Origin: Doryteuthis pealeii
Taxonomy: Eukaryota > Mollusca > Cephalopoda > Myopsida > Loliginidae
DNA: 64,000 nt
Direction of reading: 5' to 3'
Assembly: GCA_023376005.1 (NCBI GenBank)
Contig: CM042142.1
Location: 54,718,729-54,782,728 of the forward strand
Positions within the stretch are counted from its first letter, which is position 1. Every line of letters begins with the position of its first letter. Both the position numbers and the translations under genes were made by a program. This document shows positions 26,038-37,699 of this stretch, one piece after another. The notes beneath the pieces were generated by a model, which was given only the letters and a program-made list of their open reading frames with translations, made no database searches and was not told the DNA's origin.

Positions 26038-26095
26038 TTTGTTTAATGGTATATCAACCTTTGTGGGTTATTTAATGCCAAAGCCATCTTAGAAG
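26038..26095 (-). repeat. Tail fragment shared by retroposon families B and C
   Basis: Phrases ATGGTATATCAACC, GTGGGTTATTTAATGCC and AAAGCCATCT match the common 3' tail of families B and C. Nothing of either body remains, so it cannot be assigned to one family. Confidence 0.5.
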
Positions 26096-26865
26096 TTACA
26101 AATTAGATTTTAACATTAAATTTGTGTTGATATTTAGTGTTGCTATTATTTTTAATTTTGGAACTCTCTGGTGTTCTTTCAGGCTAGTGATTGCTTTCTT
26201 CCAAATATTTGATATGCAATAGTTTAGTAACTTGCTTTGTGGAATAGAACTAGGGTCTTTTTTTTAAAAAGTTCAAATAAAAGGTAATCTAAAAAATCAA
26301 AAAAACATTCCACTATTTCTTTTTCAAATCACATTTAGTTAGCAAATAATCATTTTTGAAATTCAGACAGTTTTTCAATAATCAAACCTAAAATATAGAT
26401 AATTTCAGTGAAAACTCTGATATTTGACATATCGTATATTTTGACACAATCTTGAAAATTCTAGTTGAGATAGCCATATTGCTTTTCTATACGTCTATTG
26501 CAGTTGCTTATATAGATAAGTGCCATTTGTTTTTAAAATATACAAGTATACTCATTGAATCAAAATGAAAAATATGTTTTCATGGAAGATGAAAAAAAAT
26601 GGCAGCTAATCATATGGCTATTTTCTTTTTAGAATTGTGGATCTAGCCAGAAAAGATAAAAAGTATCTTTAAAAAAAAAAGTTATAATGACAACAAATAT
26701 AAATGCTGTACAATTTTAGTCTTATTATGAATAGAATAATATTCATGTGAATACAATTGCTGGCATTTTGATACTTTTCAAAAGACCTGGATGTAATTTA
26801 ATACCTAAGTTTCTTTCACTATTTTTTTTCTAAGTAGTCATAGGATTATAGTTAAATTCATTCAA

Positions 26866-26908
<43 letters not shown>

Positions 26909-28545
26909 CATAGACTTTAGAATTTTTTTTAAAGACGTAGATTTTTTTTTAATCCAAAAGGCATACAAATTCAATGACACAAAATATGACACTCCTATCT
27001 TTGTGAACTACCTACAAAAAATGAAAATTCTTTTAACTGCAATAATAACACAATAAGTAAGGATGATAGCAATTTTGTTATTTTTTTTGTCTGTTCAATA
27101 TCACAACCTTTTTCTCTCACCAATTACTCCCATTCTCCCATTTATTATTATTTGAACAATTTATTCTTTTCAGTCACCTGGTTTGATTCTCTAATATCTA
27201 CTTTAAAAAAAGGTTCCAATTTCAGTTCAAAAAAAAAAAAATTAATCACTCATAATTTTGGACAAGGTTTTCTGAATTTCTTGTTCTTTATTATATCAGT
27301 CTAGATTTTGAAAAAAAAAATTACCCCTTGAAAAATACAATAAATTACTTATGATTTTTTATGACATGAATAACAAAAGTGTAAAATCAAATTTTCTAAG
27401 AACTGGGGTCTTATTTATGACAGGTTCAATTCTCTTCCATTGCTGAAGGAAAAGTTTTACCATATTTGGTTATTAGAGTTAAATTCTTCCTCTATAGACA
27501 GAAGAGTTTAAAACTTGAAATGAAAAAAAAAAGAAAATGACACATACAATGCATTAGATTGTATTATGCTTATAAATTTCTATTTTTCTTTGATATATGG
27601 AATATATATCACTTTTGTATTATATTGATATCTACCTTATATTACCACGGGTGGGTAGCAGGGAAATGTGTGTTTGTGTATTTTTTCTCAGATTTCCATT
27701 CAATATTTCAACAGTTTATCCAGGTACACTGCAATGTTTTCCCAGATTTTCTTTATAAAAGACATATACTAATTGATCTTCATTAGCTTTTAAAGTTTTG
27801 TACCAAATAAAACTTATTAAAGTTTGGTCTTTTGTTTACTGACCTTACAACAAAGTAAGAATATAACTTACCATTACTTTTAAATGGAATCCACTTTCTT
27901 TCTTTTTTTTTTTTTTTTTAAAGCTCTTCTAATCCTTTCATGATTTCTTTTACTTTTTCTGGCTTAGAAGGTTTCGTTTTGTTTGATCCTAAATTAACAT
28001 TAAGGAACTATTTCCCCCCCTGTGTATGTTTCTGTACAAAGATTTCAGCAGAGGGTGGGGAGTAATCTTTCTTGCAGTGCATTTCTCATGTAACCAACTT
28101 TTTTTAAAACCGGAATCATGAATATAGATGCTATGGCTTTGATGTATTTATGAATTTAATATTGTTCTTTTATAAGCCATTAGAATCTTGAAGTTATTTA
28201 CAAGAAGTCCATTGTCTCTTCAAAATGGAAAATTAAAACGTAGATAATTTGTTAAGAGAAAACTTGAAATTTCTTTTCGAATTCTTGCTGTCATTAGAGA
28301 TTGTTTCTTTGAAATATGTCCCATCTTAAATTTCCTTTTCTTATTTCAATACTTTGCAGTCTGTTGTATCTTGTGTATCCAAGTTAAAAGAGAAAGTAGA
28401 AAGAAAAGCACAATGAGTATTTTAGATAAGGAATTAGTTTACTACAAAAGAGACAGTGAATTGAGTAATCAGTAAGTGAAAGGTTGCATTCACAAGACCA
28501 TGAAAGTCTTGTTTGTCTCATCCGAGTCTCACTATTTATAGAAAA
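26096..28545. other. No gene seen; AT-rich
   Basis: There is an AT tract at 26872-26902, and T- and A-runs. The frame at 27559-27786 is Phe/Tyr-rich with no recognisable domain and is not supported as a gene. Confidence 0.5.
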
Positions 28546-28930
28546 CGGACAATTCCATTGTCCCTCTTTTAGGTACTATATGACACAGGTAAAAACAATG
28601 TGGAAAATTAAAATAAATTTAGAGCAGAAACCTCATCATTTGATATATCAAATTTTAAGTTAAAGAACAAACAAATGGGAGTTGGTTTGTATGCATGTAT
28701 GTCCGGATGAAACTATAAAAATAAAACAATTAACAACAACAAAAAAAAATATATATATACACATTAAATATCACTGGTTCTTGCTTTTGTGCAAAAATTA
28801 TGAAGATCTGATTTATATTCGAAGATAACCTCAAATTAAAATATAGATAGAAATAGCATTGAAATTCTACTTAAAAATGTCCAGAATTTGTAAATCTCAA
28901 AAGTAAAATCAATACACCAGGGGTTCCTCC
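28546..28930. repeat. Dispersed repeat family P, copy 1
   Basis: A ~385 bp segment is repeated in rearranged form at 31785-32275 and in reverse at 62625-62910. Markers are a hairpin GGACAAT-TCC-ATTGTCC near its left end, GTCCGGATGAAACTA, ACAATTAAC, TTGTGCAAAAATTATGAAG and AAAATAAATC-like A-rich parts. No coding and no class-defining termini were found. Confidence 0.6.
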
Positions 28931-29202
28931 CCCCTTTACCCAGGTGATGCTGGGTAGCTGCTTCTAATAAATAAATAGATAAATTAAATGAATGAATAAA
29001 ATTGACCACCTCATGTTTAGAATATAATAATGTTGATTATTTGCCAAATAAGCATTTAAAAATTTTGAACTTAATCTCATTTTGTGGTTAAGTTTCCAAA
29101 TCCTTTAATCCATGGATTAAAAGATAACAATTTTGTTGTGTCCCCTTCTGTTGGCATACTGACATTTAAAAATGTCCATTTGGCATTAAAAGTGCAATTG
29201 AA

Positions 29203-29805
29203 TCAGGTAATGTCATTGAACCACAAACATTTGAGTTCATCATCATCATCATCATGTCGCACTAGTTGCATAGATATCCATGACTTATCTCGCCAACCGT
29301 CCCTATTATTCATTGCTCTCGAGAAATCCTCTGCACAGCATCCAATATCCGCACAGAGCTGGTCAATGTACATCTTTGCCGAGCAGCTCACACTGGCATA
29401 CCCATGTGCTCGTTTCCATAGGAGAACATCACTTATTAGTTAATCTTTGCTTCTCCAGCAGTGCCCAACATGTCTTGTTGGTATCACTCGGATGGTCTGT
29501 GTGATAGGTGGTCGGTGGCCATACAGCTGCTTTCTTGTAGGGTGTTATCTCCATGATTTGTCTAATATCGCACACAGCATTCTTGTGCAGCTCCCATCTA
29601 GCTTATTATCTAGGTACTTCATTAGGGTCTAAGTGGTGCAGCCATACATTAGCACTGATACAAGTAAGGTTTGGAAGAATTGTTACTTTAACTTGCATAT
29701 GACTGACAATCTGTGTATATGTGCATTAACGCCACTTTCTGTGAATGAGATATTATTACCTAGGTATGTGAACTGTTCCACAGAATTTTGAGTTAGACTA
29801 TGGAA
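29203..29805 (-). pseudogene. LINE reverse-transcriptase C-terminal remnant with (TGATGA)n tail
   Basis: On the minus strand, with a few stops and shifts, the translation runs VEQFTYLG, then SVLMYGCTT, then LDNKLDGSCTRMLCA, then LYGHRPPITQTI, then RHVGHCWRS, then LISDVLLWKRAHG, then YIDQLCADIGC. This is the typical C-terminal end of RTE/Jockey-like non-LTR retrotransposon ORF2 proteins. The part from 29203 to 29391 is still open. It ends in a TGATGA repeat, which is probably the element's 3' tail. In-frame stops elsewhere show that it is dead. Confidence 0.85.
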
Positions 29806-29940
29806 AAAAATTGATACTAAAATATTAGTGCATTCTGTTCTTCATAATATGTAGAAAGTGGAATTTCTGTCTCTAGTTTTCATATATTTGATAAAGAGAA
29901 TATTTTGGAAAATAAAAGAATTAAGATTCTTTGTACCAAA

Positions 29941-30037
29941 AGGGACGGTTTAGCTCAGTCAGTAGAACATCTGCCTAGGAATCACAAGGTTCCAGATTCA
30001 ATACCAACTATCACCAACTCAGAGATGAGTGGGGGGG
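29941..30037 (+). mobile_element. Family A tRNA-derived SINE, 5' part
   Basis: GGTTTAGCTCAGTCAGTAGA (A box) and GGTTCCAGATTCAATACC (B box) form a tRNA-like head, followed by CACCAACTCAGAGATGAGT. A G-run breaks the element, and its remaining body reappears from 30155. Confidence 0.75.
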
Positions 30038-30112
30038 GGGGTGTCCCTGTGGCATAATGGTTAACATGATGAATTCTGACATCATAGTAATTTGCACTAT
30101 TACGTTCACTTT
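30038..30112 (+). repeat. Possible family K fragment between two family A parts
   Basis: GGCATAATGGTTAACATG resembles the A-box head of family K. No clear B box follows. Confidence 0.3.
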
Positions 30113-30154
30113 CAGAGTAATACTCTTGGGAAAGGTATTAACCCTATCATTTTT

Positions 30155-30320
30155 CCAGTTAGCTCAGAAGGTTCTGGGTTTGATACCAGTCCTCACCAGA
30201 GTAGCACAGCTTGTGTGTCTCAAATGTAAAAGCAATCTAGCACTAGGGAAAAGGGGGATAGATTCCCTTGCTGTCCAGCTGATACCGACCATAGACCACT
30301 CCACTGACTTTACTTATTAA
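30155..30320 (+). mobile_element. Family A SINE body and tail
   Basis: A worn head (GTTAGCTCAGAAGG…TTTGATACC) is followed by the conserved body: AGTAGCACAG, AATCTAGCACTAGGGAAAAG, GGGATAGATTCCCTTGCTG, TGGCTGATACCGAC-type phrases and GACTTTACTTATT. It lacks the central ~50 bp of full copies. Confidence 0.7.
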
Positions 30321-30434
30321 GAATAACAAAAATGCTAAATATGACAAACATAAATAAATAGGACAAATAATAAAATTATACTAGCTCTGTCTCATAATAG
30401 TTTTAACATTTGCATATAAATTCTATACACTAAA

Positions 30435-31176
30435 CTAGCAAAAATATACATCCTCCGGGCACAAGTATTTAAGTCTTAATATAATTAGATATCATATTGA
30501 ATTAGGAAGAGCTCAGTCGGTAGAGCGTTCGGCTAGAAACCACAAGGTTCCTAGTTTGATACCCGCCCTCGCCAACTCAGCGTATGAGTAGCACAGGGAT
30601 CTGTGCGGTAAAGAAGCTGATGGTAGGTGTGGCACTCCACCTCAGACGCTAAAATAATCTCCTTGGTCTAGCGCTAGTGAAAAGGGGATAGACTCCCTCG
30701 CTGCATGGCTGATACCAACATTAGGCCGCCCCGACGACTTTACTTACTTAATGAACTTGAATAAGAACATAAAAAAGATTACATTTATTTTTACTTTATT
30801 CTAATTGATTTCAATATAGAATTATACATAGATTTGTTTTTAATACGTTTGAGAATAAAACAATATCAGAAATCAATATAACCTAGTAATTATTTATTAA
30901 ACATGCTTTTGTAAGAACCGGTATGCAAATTATTCACACCAATATACTATGTAAATATCACACATGGGGATTTTAAACACATTAATACTATGGGCTGCTT
31001 TTGAGAATCTATCTCAACTAGACCTTTATAGAGACATTGATTGATAAATTAGATGCTTATTAAGATTAGATAATGATTATTTAATAACAATTGAGAATAT
31101 AATATAAACAACTAAGGGAATTGTGACGTTGGTTTCAGTTACAGATAGACAGACACATAATCTGCATTATAATAAG
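30435..31176 (-). mobile_element. Non-autonomous Helitron, copy 3, split by a SINE
   Basis: The ends are conserved: CTAG at 30435-30438 next to A at 30434, and GA at 31175-31176 followed by T, so A|TC…CTAG|T on the minus strand. The terminal hairpin is degraded (CATCC/GGGCA). The body is interrupted by a family A SINE at 30507-30749. Removing the SINE leaves ~500 bp, more diverged than copies 1 and 2. Confidence 0.8.
30507..30749 (+). mobile_element. Family A tRNA-derived SINE inside Helitron copy 3
   Basis: AGCTCAGTCGGTAGAGCG (A box) and GGTTCCTAGTTTGATACC (B box) are followed by CGCCAACTCAGCGTATGAG, GTGTGGCACTCCACCTCAGA, GTGAAAAGGGGATAGACTCC and an ACTT-type tail. Helitron sequence resumes in register at AATGAACTTGAATAAG, so the SINE came later. 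Confidence 0.85.
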
Positions 31177-31593
31177 ATGTAACAACTTTTATGGGATGGA
31201 GGTAGTAATTCATTTTATTTATTTCTTCTCCAGGAGGAAAGATTTATCTGAAGAAAGAAAGTTCTTAACAAATTAAAAAAAGAAAAGAAAAAAAATTTCA
31301 GTTCTTCCATGCATAGGATCTTCTTTTCTCTCCTTTTTTTTTTATAAATTAGTTCCTACCAGTGAATATAATTAGTTTCAAGAGAAATTTTAAGCTAGAA
31401 ATAATTTGACTCTTTAATGTCTAATTTACATGACTAGCGTTGCATAGTGAAAACAAGTTAATCTACTTTTAATGAAGAATGGATGAAAGAATCAAAAGAA
31501 ATTCCAATTGACATCTCATAGCGAATAATAAGGGCATATAATGTTTAGCTGGATTCTTTCTTTCTAAAATAAAAAAAGTCAACAAAGAAAGGG

Positions 31594-31993
31594 CTTACTC
31601 AAGCAATCAATTCATCAATATGAAAAAAAAAAAAAAAAAAAAAAATAGCGTTCTTTGGGATCTGAAGTGAAAAAAAAAAAAAAAAAAAAAAAAAAAAACA
31701 AATTCATTGTCATCTAGTTTAGAACTGTAATCAATTCATTAACAGTTTCTAAAAAAAAAAAAAAAAAAAAAAAAAATCATTAAAAAAAAAACGACAATTC
31801 CATTGTCCCCTTTAGGTACTATATGTTACAGGCAAAACAATGTGGAAAATTAAAATATATTTAGAGCAGAAAAGGGATTACTCAAGCAATCAATTCATTA
31901 ATAAGAAAAACAAATGTTCTTTGGGATCCAAAATGGAAAAAAAGCAAGTTAATTGTCTTCTAGTTTAGAGCTGTAATCATTAACAGTTCCTAA

Positions 31994-32056
<63 letters not shown>

Positions 32057-32346
32057 TAATATAATATATAATATATAAATAAATAAATAAAAGGCAGTTG
32101 GTGTGTATATAAGTCCAGATGAAACTACAAATATAAAACAATTAACGACAAAGTTAAATATATATACACATTACATATCACTGATTCTTGCCTTTTGTGC
32201 AAAAATTATGAAGTTTTGATTTATATTTGAAGATATTCAAAAATTAAAATATACATAGAAATAGCATGTGAAAAAAAGTGACCCCCCCCCCAAATTCATT
32301 GTCTTCTAGTTTAGAACTGTAATCAATTCATTAACAGTTCCTAAGT
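31594..32346. repeat. Local segmental duplications with poly-A and AT tracts
   Basis: TACTCAAGCAATCAATTCAT…TTCTTTGGGATC occurs at ~31597-31663 and ~31873-31930. TTCTAGTTTAGAACTGTAATC…TTAACAGTT occurs at ~31715-31750, 31955-31995 and 32301-32343. The pieces are separated by A-runs, by family P sequence (31785-31870, 32091-32275) and by the AT tract 31995-32048. It looks like repeated slippage or duplication of a family P neighbourhood. Confidence 0.65.
31995..32048. repeat. (AT)n microsatellite
   Basis: About 54 bp of pure dinucleotide, followed by an ATAAAT-rich region. Confidence 0.95.
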
Positions 32347-32861
32347 AAAACAAAACAAAAAATTTTAAAAAAAGAAAGAAAAGAAAAAGAATATTATAAA
32401 CTGTAACTTCTTCATTTTCTGCAGTTCTGCCGATTCTAAATTTCCTTCTTTTTTTTTATCAAGATTTTTTTCTTTTTTAGAATCACATAAATGTTGTTTT
32501 TTTTCCCCCTGCCATTTTCCTATCTCCTGTACAAGAAGATTTTTTCCTTCTAATTTAACTTCATATAAAAAGTATAAATTACTTGTTTGACTTAAACTAC
32601 TTAACAGGCAATTGAAAAACAGACTCTTATTGTGATTCCTTATCAGTTAGTAGGATGATCTAAAACAAAAACACACACACACACAGTTAGTACATGAATT
32701 ATTCAACTAGGATATAAGAAAGAACCTTCAAGCTGCAATAGTGATCTGAGATGCATGCTAAAGAAAAGTCACTTTAAAGACTTAGCCATTTTTAGTTGGT
32801 CACAGAAAATCAGATAGACTTTTCGACTCTTACTTTTATTACCTAATTATTATTACAGACC

Positions 32862-33112
32862 GGTTTAGGGTCTGTTTTAGCTTTGTTGGTAGAGCATCCA
32901 CCTAGGAATCACAAGGCTCCTGGTTCGATACCGGTCCCCGCCAACTCAGTGCATGAGTAGCACAGATTGGGTAATGTGATCTGTGTGGTAAAGTGTAGAG
33001 CTGACGGTAGGTGTTGCGCTCCACCTTAGACACAAAAATAAATCTCCCTTCACTAATGAAAAGAGAATAGACTCCCTCACTGTCTGTCTGATACCAACAA
33101 TAGGCGGTTTGA
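32862..33112 (+). mobile_element. Family A tRNA-derived SINE
   Basis: A TTTTAGCTTTGTTGGTAGAG head and a perfect GGTTCGATACC B box are followed by GAGTAGCACAG, GCGCTCCACC, GAATAGACTCCCTCACTG and TGATACCAACAATAGG. Its 3' side abuts the tail of a family B element. Confidence 0.85.
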
Positions 33113-33300
33113 TTTGGTTTGTTGGATTTTATGGCATGTCAACTCTTGTTGGATTATCCTGTGCCGAAGATGCTTTGTTTCACTCATGCATTCAAAAAAA
33201 AAAGTTTAAACTCAATTTTTTTTTACACATTTGTTTAAACTCATTTTTTTCTATTTAACCCAAAGATGGAACCCTAACAGGTCCACTGATGAAGTACTAT
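33109..33300 (-). mobile_element. Family B retroposon, strongly 5'-truncated
   Basis: TTGGTTTGTTGGATTTTATG, GGCATGTCAACTCTTG, TATTTAACCCAAAGATGG and ACCCTAACAGG match family B. The homology stops just after the CCTAACAGG motif, earlier than in most copies, as expected for 5' truncation on the minus strand. Confidence 0.75.
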
Positions 33301-34088
33301 ACACTGTAGCAGGTTCTTCCTCTTTATTTTAGATGTTAGTCATTGGTCTTTTTCACAAGACAAATTTAAAAAGCATTTCTTCTCAGATATTGATGAAAAC
33401 AACCTTACAATCAATGGCTTATGAGATAGACATGCAATAACCATTCCTCTACAGCAAGTGGCACATACTCTTGTTTTAAAATGTCAGATGAGGATAAATG
33501 GAAATATAAAGATATCAGCCAAAATTTGTATAGTCGATTCCCTCCTCCCTCAAAACATTCTTTTCATCAGATCACCAAAGATTTGGCAATATTTAAAACA
33601 AATAGACCAAAGTAATCAAATGTTTCGGTTCATATGTACATATGATCTAAGAGTTTTATTATGGAAGCATATAAGATCCAAAATTCAAAGAAAAGAAACA
33701 TAGTGAAAGATAATTTAAACTATAATCAGGACTTTTAATGAAGTTGAATATTTTAACAGACTTTGTTGTAAATACATTCATCACACCTTTGACAGTGCAT
33801 CTATATATTAGTTATGATGTAATGGCTATCTGACGAAACTGGCTCATTTATCGAGTTACCAGTCAAAATAAATTCATGATAACCGAATGAAGGTTTAAGG
33901 TTTTCTTTCTTATTGAAAATGTAAATATTGATCTGTATGTAATTAATTTATCAATTATTTTATATTGAGCTTTCTTATGGATTTTAGATAACCATTGTAT
34001 GAATCTATAGGTGAGCATGCATTTTGGATATAGATGATCCCAAATAGAATCATCCCCAACTTACCAGTCAATTTTATCCTTTTACCTA

Positions 34089-34142
<54 letters not shown>

Positions 34143-34662
34143 CCACTTATAAAATCTCTTATGGTTTATCAAAATCTGTATTTTTTTTCTAATCCTTTTA
34201 ACTCTAAGGCTATCCTTTTTAACTCTTTCCTTTCAAATAGAACATATCACAAAGAATTGAGCACATTGTGCAAATTTATTCACATACCAGGAACTAAAAT
34301 ATTGGGTGTGACTTTTTTCTTTTTTCTTTGAGTTGCCAGCAACCAATATGGCTGACAAGAAAATCTGCTTATATAATTAACCTAGATAGTTCTTTAGTAC
34401 AAGTTGCTGCAGAAGTTCTACAAGAGAGAGTTTATGTTAGAGAATATACTGTACTTGTCAGAAGCCCCTAGACATGACATGGACCCCAAAGATTAAATGG
34501 GCTTTCCTATTTCTTCACTTGGAAAGATAGATCCAATGTTTCTTATGAGAACAACAAATTGTCATCATGCAGTGATTCTTATTATAAATTTTAGTAAAAG
34601 AAAATATGTGATAATGAATCTTTGCTTCAGACGTCTTTGCTATGGTTGTTTACTCTATTTTA

Positions 34663-34706
<44 letters not shown>

Positions 34707-34732
34707 CATCCAATTGCTTTAGCTTTTCTGTT
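33301..34732. other. No supported gene; possible unclassified repeat
   Basis: The plus frame at 33458-33703 has a less biased composition than most frames here, but no domain, splice context or repeat match was recognised. Two AT tracts (34091-34138, 34664-34705) lie in the stretch. Confidence 0.4.
34091..34138. repeat. (AT)n microsatellite
   Basis: About 48 bp of pure dinucleotide. Confidence 0.95.
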
Positions 34733-34904
34733 GCAGTGGCATTAGTAAATTATCCAAAAGTGGTCAGTATATAAAACAGAACAATAATAATAGTAATAGT
34801 AGAAAAAAGTTAAGGGTCTACCGTGGTTTCAATCAGGTAGGGTCCTGATGAGATCATTTAGATTGAACCCATGGTAGACTCTTAACTCTTTTCTATTTAC
34901 TATT
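34733..34904. repeat. Fold-back repeat family F, copy 1
   Basis: Arms at 34790-34833 and 34862-34904 are near-perfect inverted copies around GTCTACC(A/G)TGGTTTCAAT-like sequence. The left flank GCAGTGGCATTAGTAAATTA and ATCCAAAAGTGGTCAGTATA recurs in reverse at 47803-47975. (AT)n tracts lie on both sides. The superfamily is unknown. Confidence 0.65.
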
Positions 34905-34920
34905 GTGTGTGTGTGTGTGT

Positions 34921-34927
<7 letters not shown>

Positions 34928-34981
<54 letters not shown>
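34928..34981. repeat. (AT)n microsatellite
   Basis: About 54 bp, preceded by a GT run at 34903-34920. Confidence 0.95.
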
Positions 34982-34984
<3 letters not shown>

Positions 34985-35239
34985 GACTTTAGTCCACATT
35001 GCTTAAAAATATTGGTTCTAATATATAAGCATCCCCCACCCCAACAATTCAAGCTTCAAGGCCCCTAATCCTAAATTATAGTCCACATTGCTTAAAGATT
35101 TCAGTTCTAATATATGAGAAGACCCCCCTCCCCCTTACTCCCATCCAATAATTCATGCTTCAGGTCTCTCAGATACCATTCCAAGAAATTATTATCATCA
35201 ACAATAAATAGATTTTTAAAAAAAATTTACACTTTGAAG

Positions 35240-35372
35240 TGATGGTTGGTTGGTTGGTCTGTTTTATGGCATATCAACATTTTTCAGGTCATTTAATGCT
35301 GAATCAAGTCATTTTTGATAAACAAAAGACTCCGTTTGCTTAAGTGACCACCCTTTTGAGTAATTACTCAGC
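35240..35372 (-). mobile_element. Family C 5S-rRNA-derived SINE, 5'-truncated
   Basis: Read on the minus strand, the fragment GGGTGGTCACTTAAGCAAA corresponds to the box C part of 5S rRNA. The linker and the tail (TTGATATGCCATAAAAC-like phrase ending CCAACCAACC) follow. Most of the 5S head has been lost. Confidence 0.6.
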
Positions 35373-35817
35373 TCATGTCTACAATAAATAAGACAGCCAT
35401 CTCCCAATCAAAAATTCAAAAAAAGTTTCATTCTCAAAATTCTATCTCTTTAGATGATGAACAACACCCTTCTCAATGGATTCCTTCTCAATAAAGCGAG
35501 TTGTCCTGTTAGTTTAATTCTGGTGGGACTCAGGCCACCACTGCCGCTTTTACCATTTTGACATTAACAATGTAACTGTTAGTTGCATTGTCTTCGTGTA
35601 TTGACACATTTTGTTTGGACCTTTGGAAAAACCTTTTGTACCCTAAAGGCATTGTTGTTGTCTAAGAGGATTTGGAATCACTGTACAAAAGTAAAAACAT
35701 CTTACATTCACCAACAAAGGATTCTGATCTTTTAGTCTCTTCACTGGTTTTCTTAACATTCTTCTCTAAATCCAATGCTTCTTTTGACATGGGAATCTAA
35801 AACTATTCAACTCAATG

Positions 35818-35819
<2 letters not shown>

Positions 35820-35867
<48 letters not shown>
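35820..35867. repeat. (AT)n microsatellite
   Basis: About 48 bp of pure dinucleotide, followed by an ACACACAGGGTGTGCAC motif. Confidence 0.95.
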
Positions 35868-35871
<4 letters not shown>

Positions 35872-35949
35872 CACACAGGGTGTGCACTTAGATTTTTTTA
35901 TGACTTTATTTGTATTAGAGATTCTTTAAAATACACATGGACATATATA

Positions 35950-36195
35950 CAAGGTGTGTCAAAAAAAAAGTATTGAGATTGAAACTGTATTTACCAAGAT
36001 AGAAATGAACAATGAATGGAACATTAATTTTTTTCAGAATACAATGTGTGTCAAAAAAGTACCAAGTTTAAAGCTGTATTAACCAAGATAGAAATGAAGA
36101 ATGAATGGAACATTAATTTTTTTTTCAGAATACAATGTGTGTCAAAAAAGTACAAAAAAACCTCGATACTTTTTGATACTTTTTGACACACCGTG
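35950..36195. mobile_element. Mariner-type MITE with internally duplicated end
   Basis: The left end CAAGGTGTGTCAAAAA and right end TTTTTGACACACCGTG are inverted. The subterminal motif TGTATTTACCAAGATAGAAA, ending in GAATGGAACATTAAT, occurs twice in direct orientation (35982-36025 and 36073-36118). The same ends and motif frame the MITE at 63613-63750 and the transposase-bearing mariner remnants at 50457 and 57136, so this is a deletion derivative. It lies in TA-rich flanks. Confidence 0.8.
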
Positions 36196-37699
36196 TGTAT
36201 GAAAAAAAAATTAAGGAAAAAGTGAATAACAAAGCACAAACAAATTACATTCAGTTGATATTACGTCTGTTGGAAATTTTAATTAAGAAGCTTCATCGGA
36301 ATGAATTTTTATCATTTTAGAACTGAAAGATATTTATACATGATGAAAAGGTAGAATGATAAGGCAGAGGATGGAGATAAAGGGTGAGGAGGTAAAAAGT
36401 GGGGGTTGTCACAAATATATGGTAGATCACAAGTTCAAGTGGGACGCATATATATATATATATATATATATATGGCACTAACATGACAGTTGGTCAAACT
36501 TATTTGCTATTTTAAAGTACTAACTTAGATACTAGTGCAAAGGAACTACTTGTGCATCCTGATTTTAAATTTGCCTCGTGATTGCGTTAATATTTAAATT
36601 TAGCTCAAGTTTAGCCCAGATCCAAATATGTAGGGTGTCCATTGGAAATCAAATTGCTTATTCAATTCAGACAAGTTTGTTAACCATTTTTTCTATACGA
36701 GACATCCCTTACTATTTATCAATTTAAAAGAGATAAAATCAGTAAGTAATATATTTCAGTTGTTGCCAACTTTTTTTTTTTTTTTTCCACTGAAGTTCCA
36801 CCCCCTTCTGATTTAAATATATGATCCCCATCCCCATAATAGCCATTATTAGAAATAAAATTATTATCTACTAGCAGGACCTGTGGATGCATCAAAGTAT
36901 GATAATTTAGTTATTACAACTTTTGATATGTTTACTTAAGAGCTATTGCATATAGTTCAATATGTAAAAAGTATAATAATCTTGATTTAACTCTCTCTCA
37001 GTTTTTTTTTCTTTCTTTCCTTTTCATCTTCGATTGAAACAGATTAGCGTTATCAATTCCGCACACTCCCTCCCCCTTCTTCCCTATGTCTTTCCCTTTC
37101 TTTCTTTTTTTTATAGTTTTTCTGTGTAGCATGTCCTTTTTCTTCCTTTTCTTTATGATAAAAACAGAATGGTCCATTATTTAGCTGAGGTGATGACTCA
37201 TTTGGACTGTCTCATTTTTAACCAGAGGGTGTTGCAAGATGATAAGGGTTGTATTTTGTAGGAACATGAGTATTATTGTTTATTTTAAAGTACATATGAT
37301 TTGCAGCTACTTCTATGGCTCCCTAGTATCACATCCATTAACCAACCCCTCCCCCAAATGTGACATGGCTCCAAGAGCCCCAGTGACCAATGGTTAAGGA
37401 TCAATGTTGTATTTGATGTCATATAAAACCCACCTTTTTTTTAACAAAAAAAATAAAAATAAAATAAAGGCTCAAAAAGTATCTCACGGGTTTTATATGC
37501 AAAGTTAAGGTACTCTGTAGACTACCAGTATTTGCATCCAGCCTAACTTTATAATATATCAAAACTATAAATGGCAGGGGGTGGTCTTATATGTCATCAA
37601 ATATGATATTTACTAAACCTAGTCTGGCACAGGGACACAAAAGTTTGAAGATTAGACTCATTATACTAGCAAGTAGTCATTTACTAAGCTTAGCTCAAT
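36196..37699. other. No gene seen
   Basis: AT-rich sequence with an AT tract (36449-36473), CT-rich stretches (36995-37140) and a possible family K tail near 37670-37690. No convincing coding frame. Confidence 0.5.

Noticed and set aside
29203..29391. A small intact gene on the minus strand
   Set aside because: It is the still-open end of a decayed LINE reverse-transcriptase frame that has stops further upstream.
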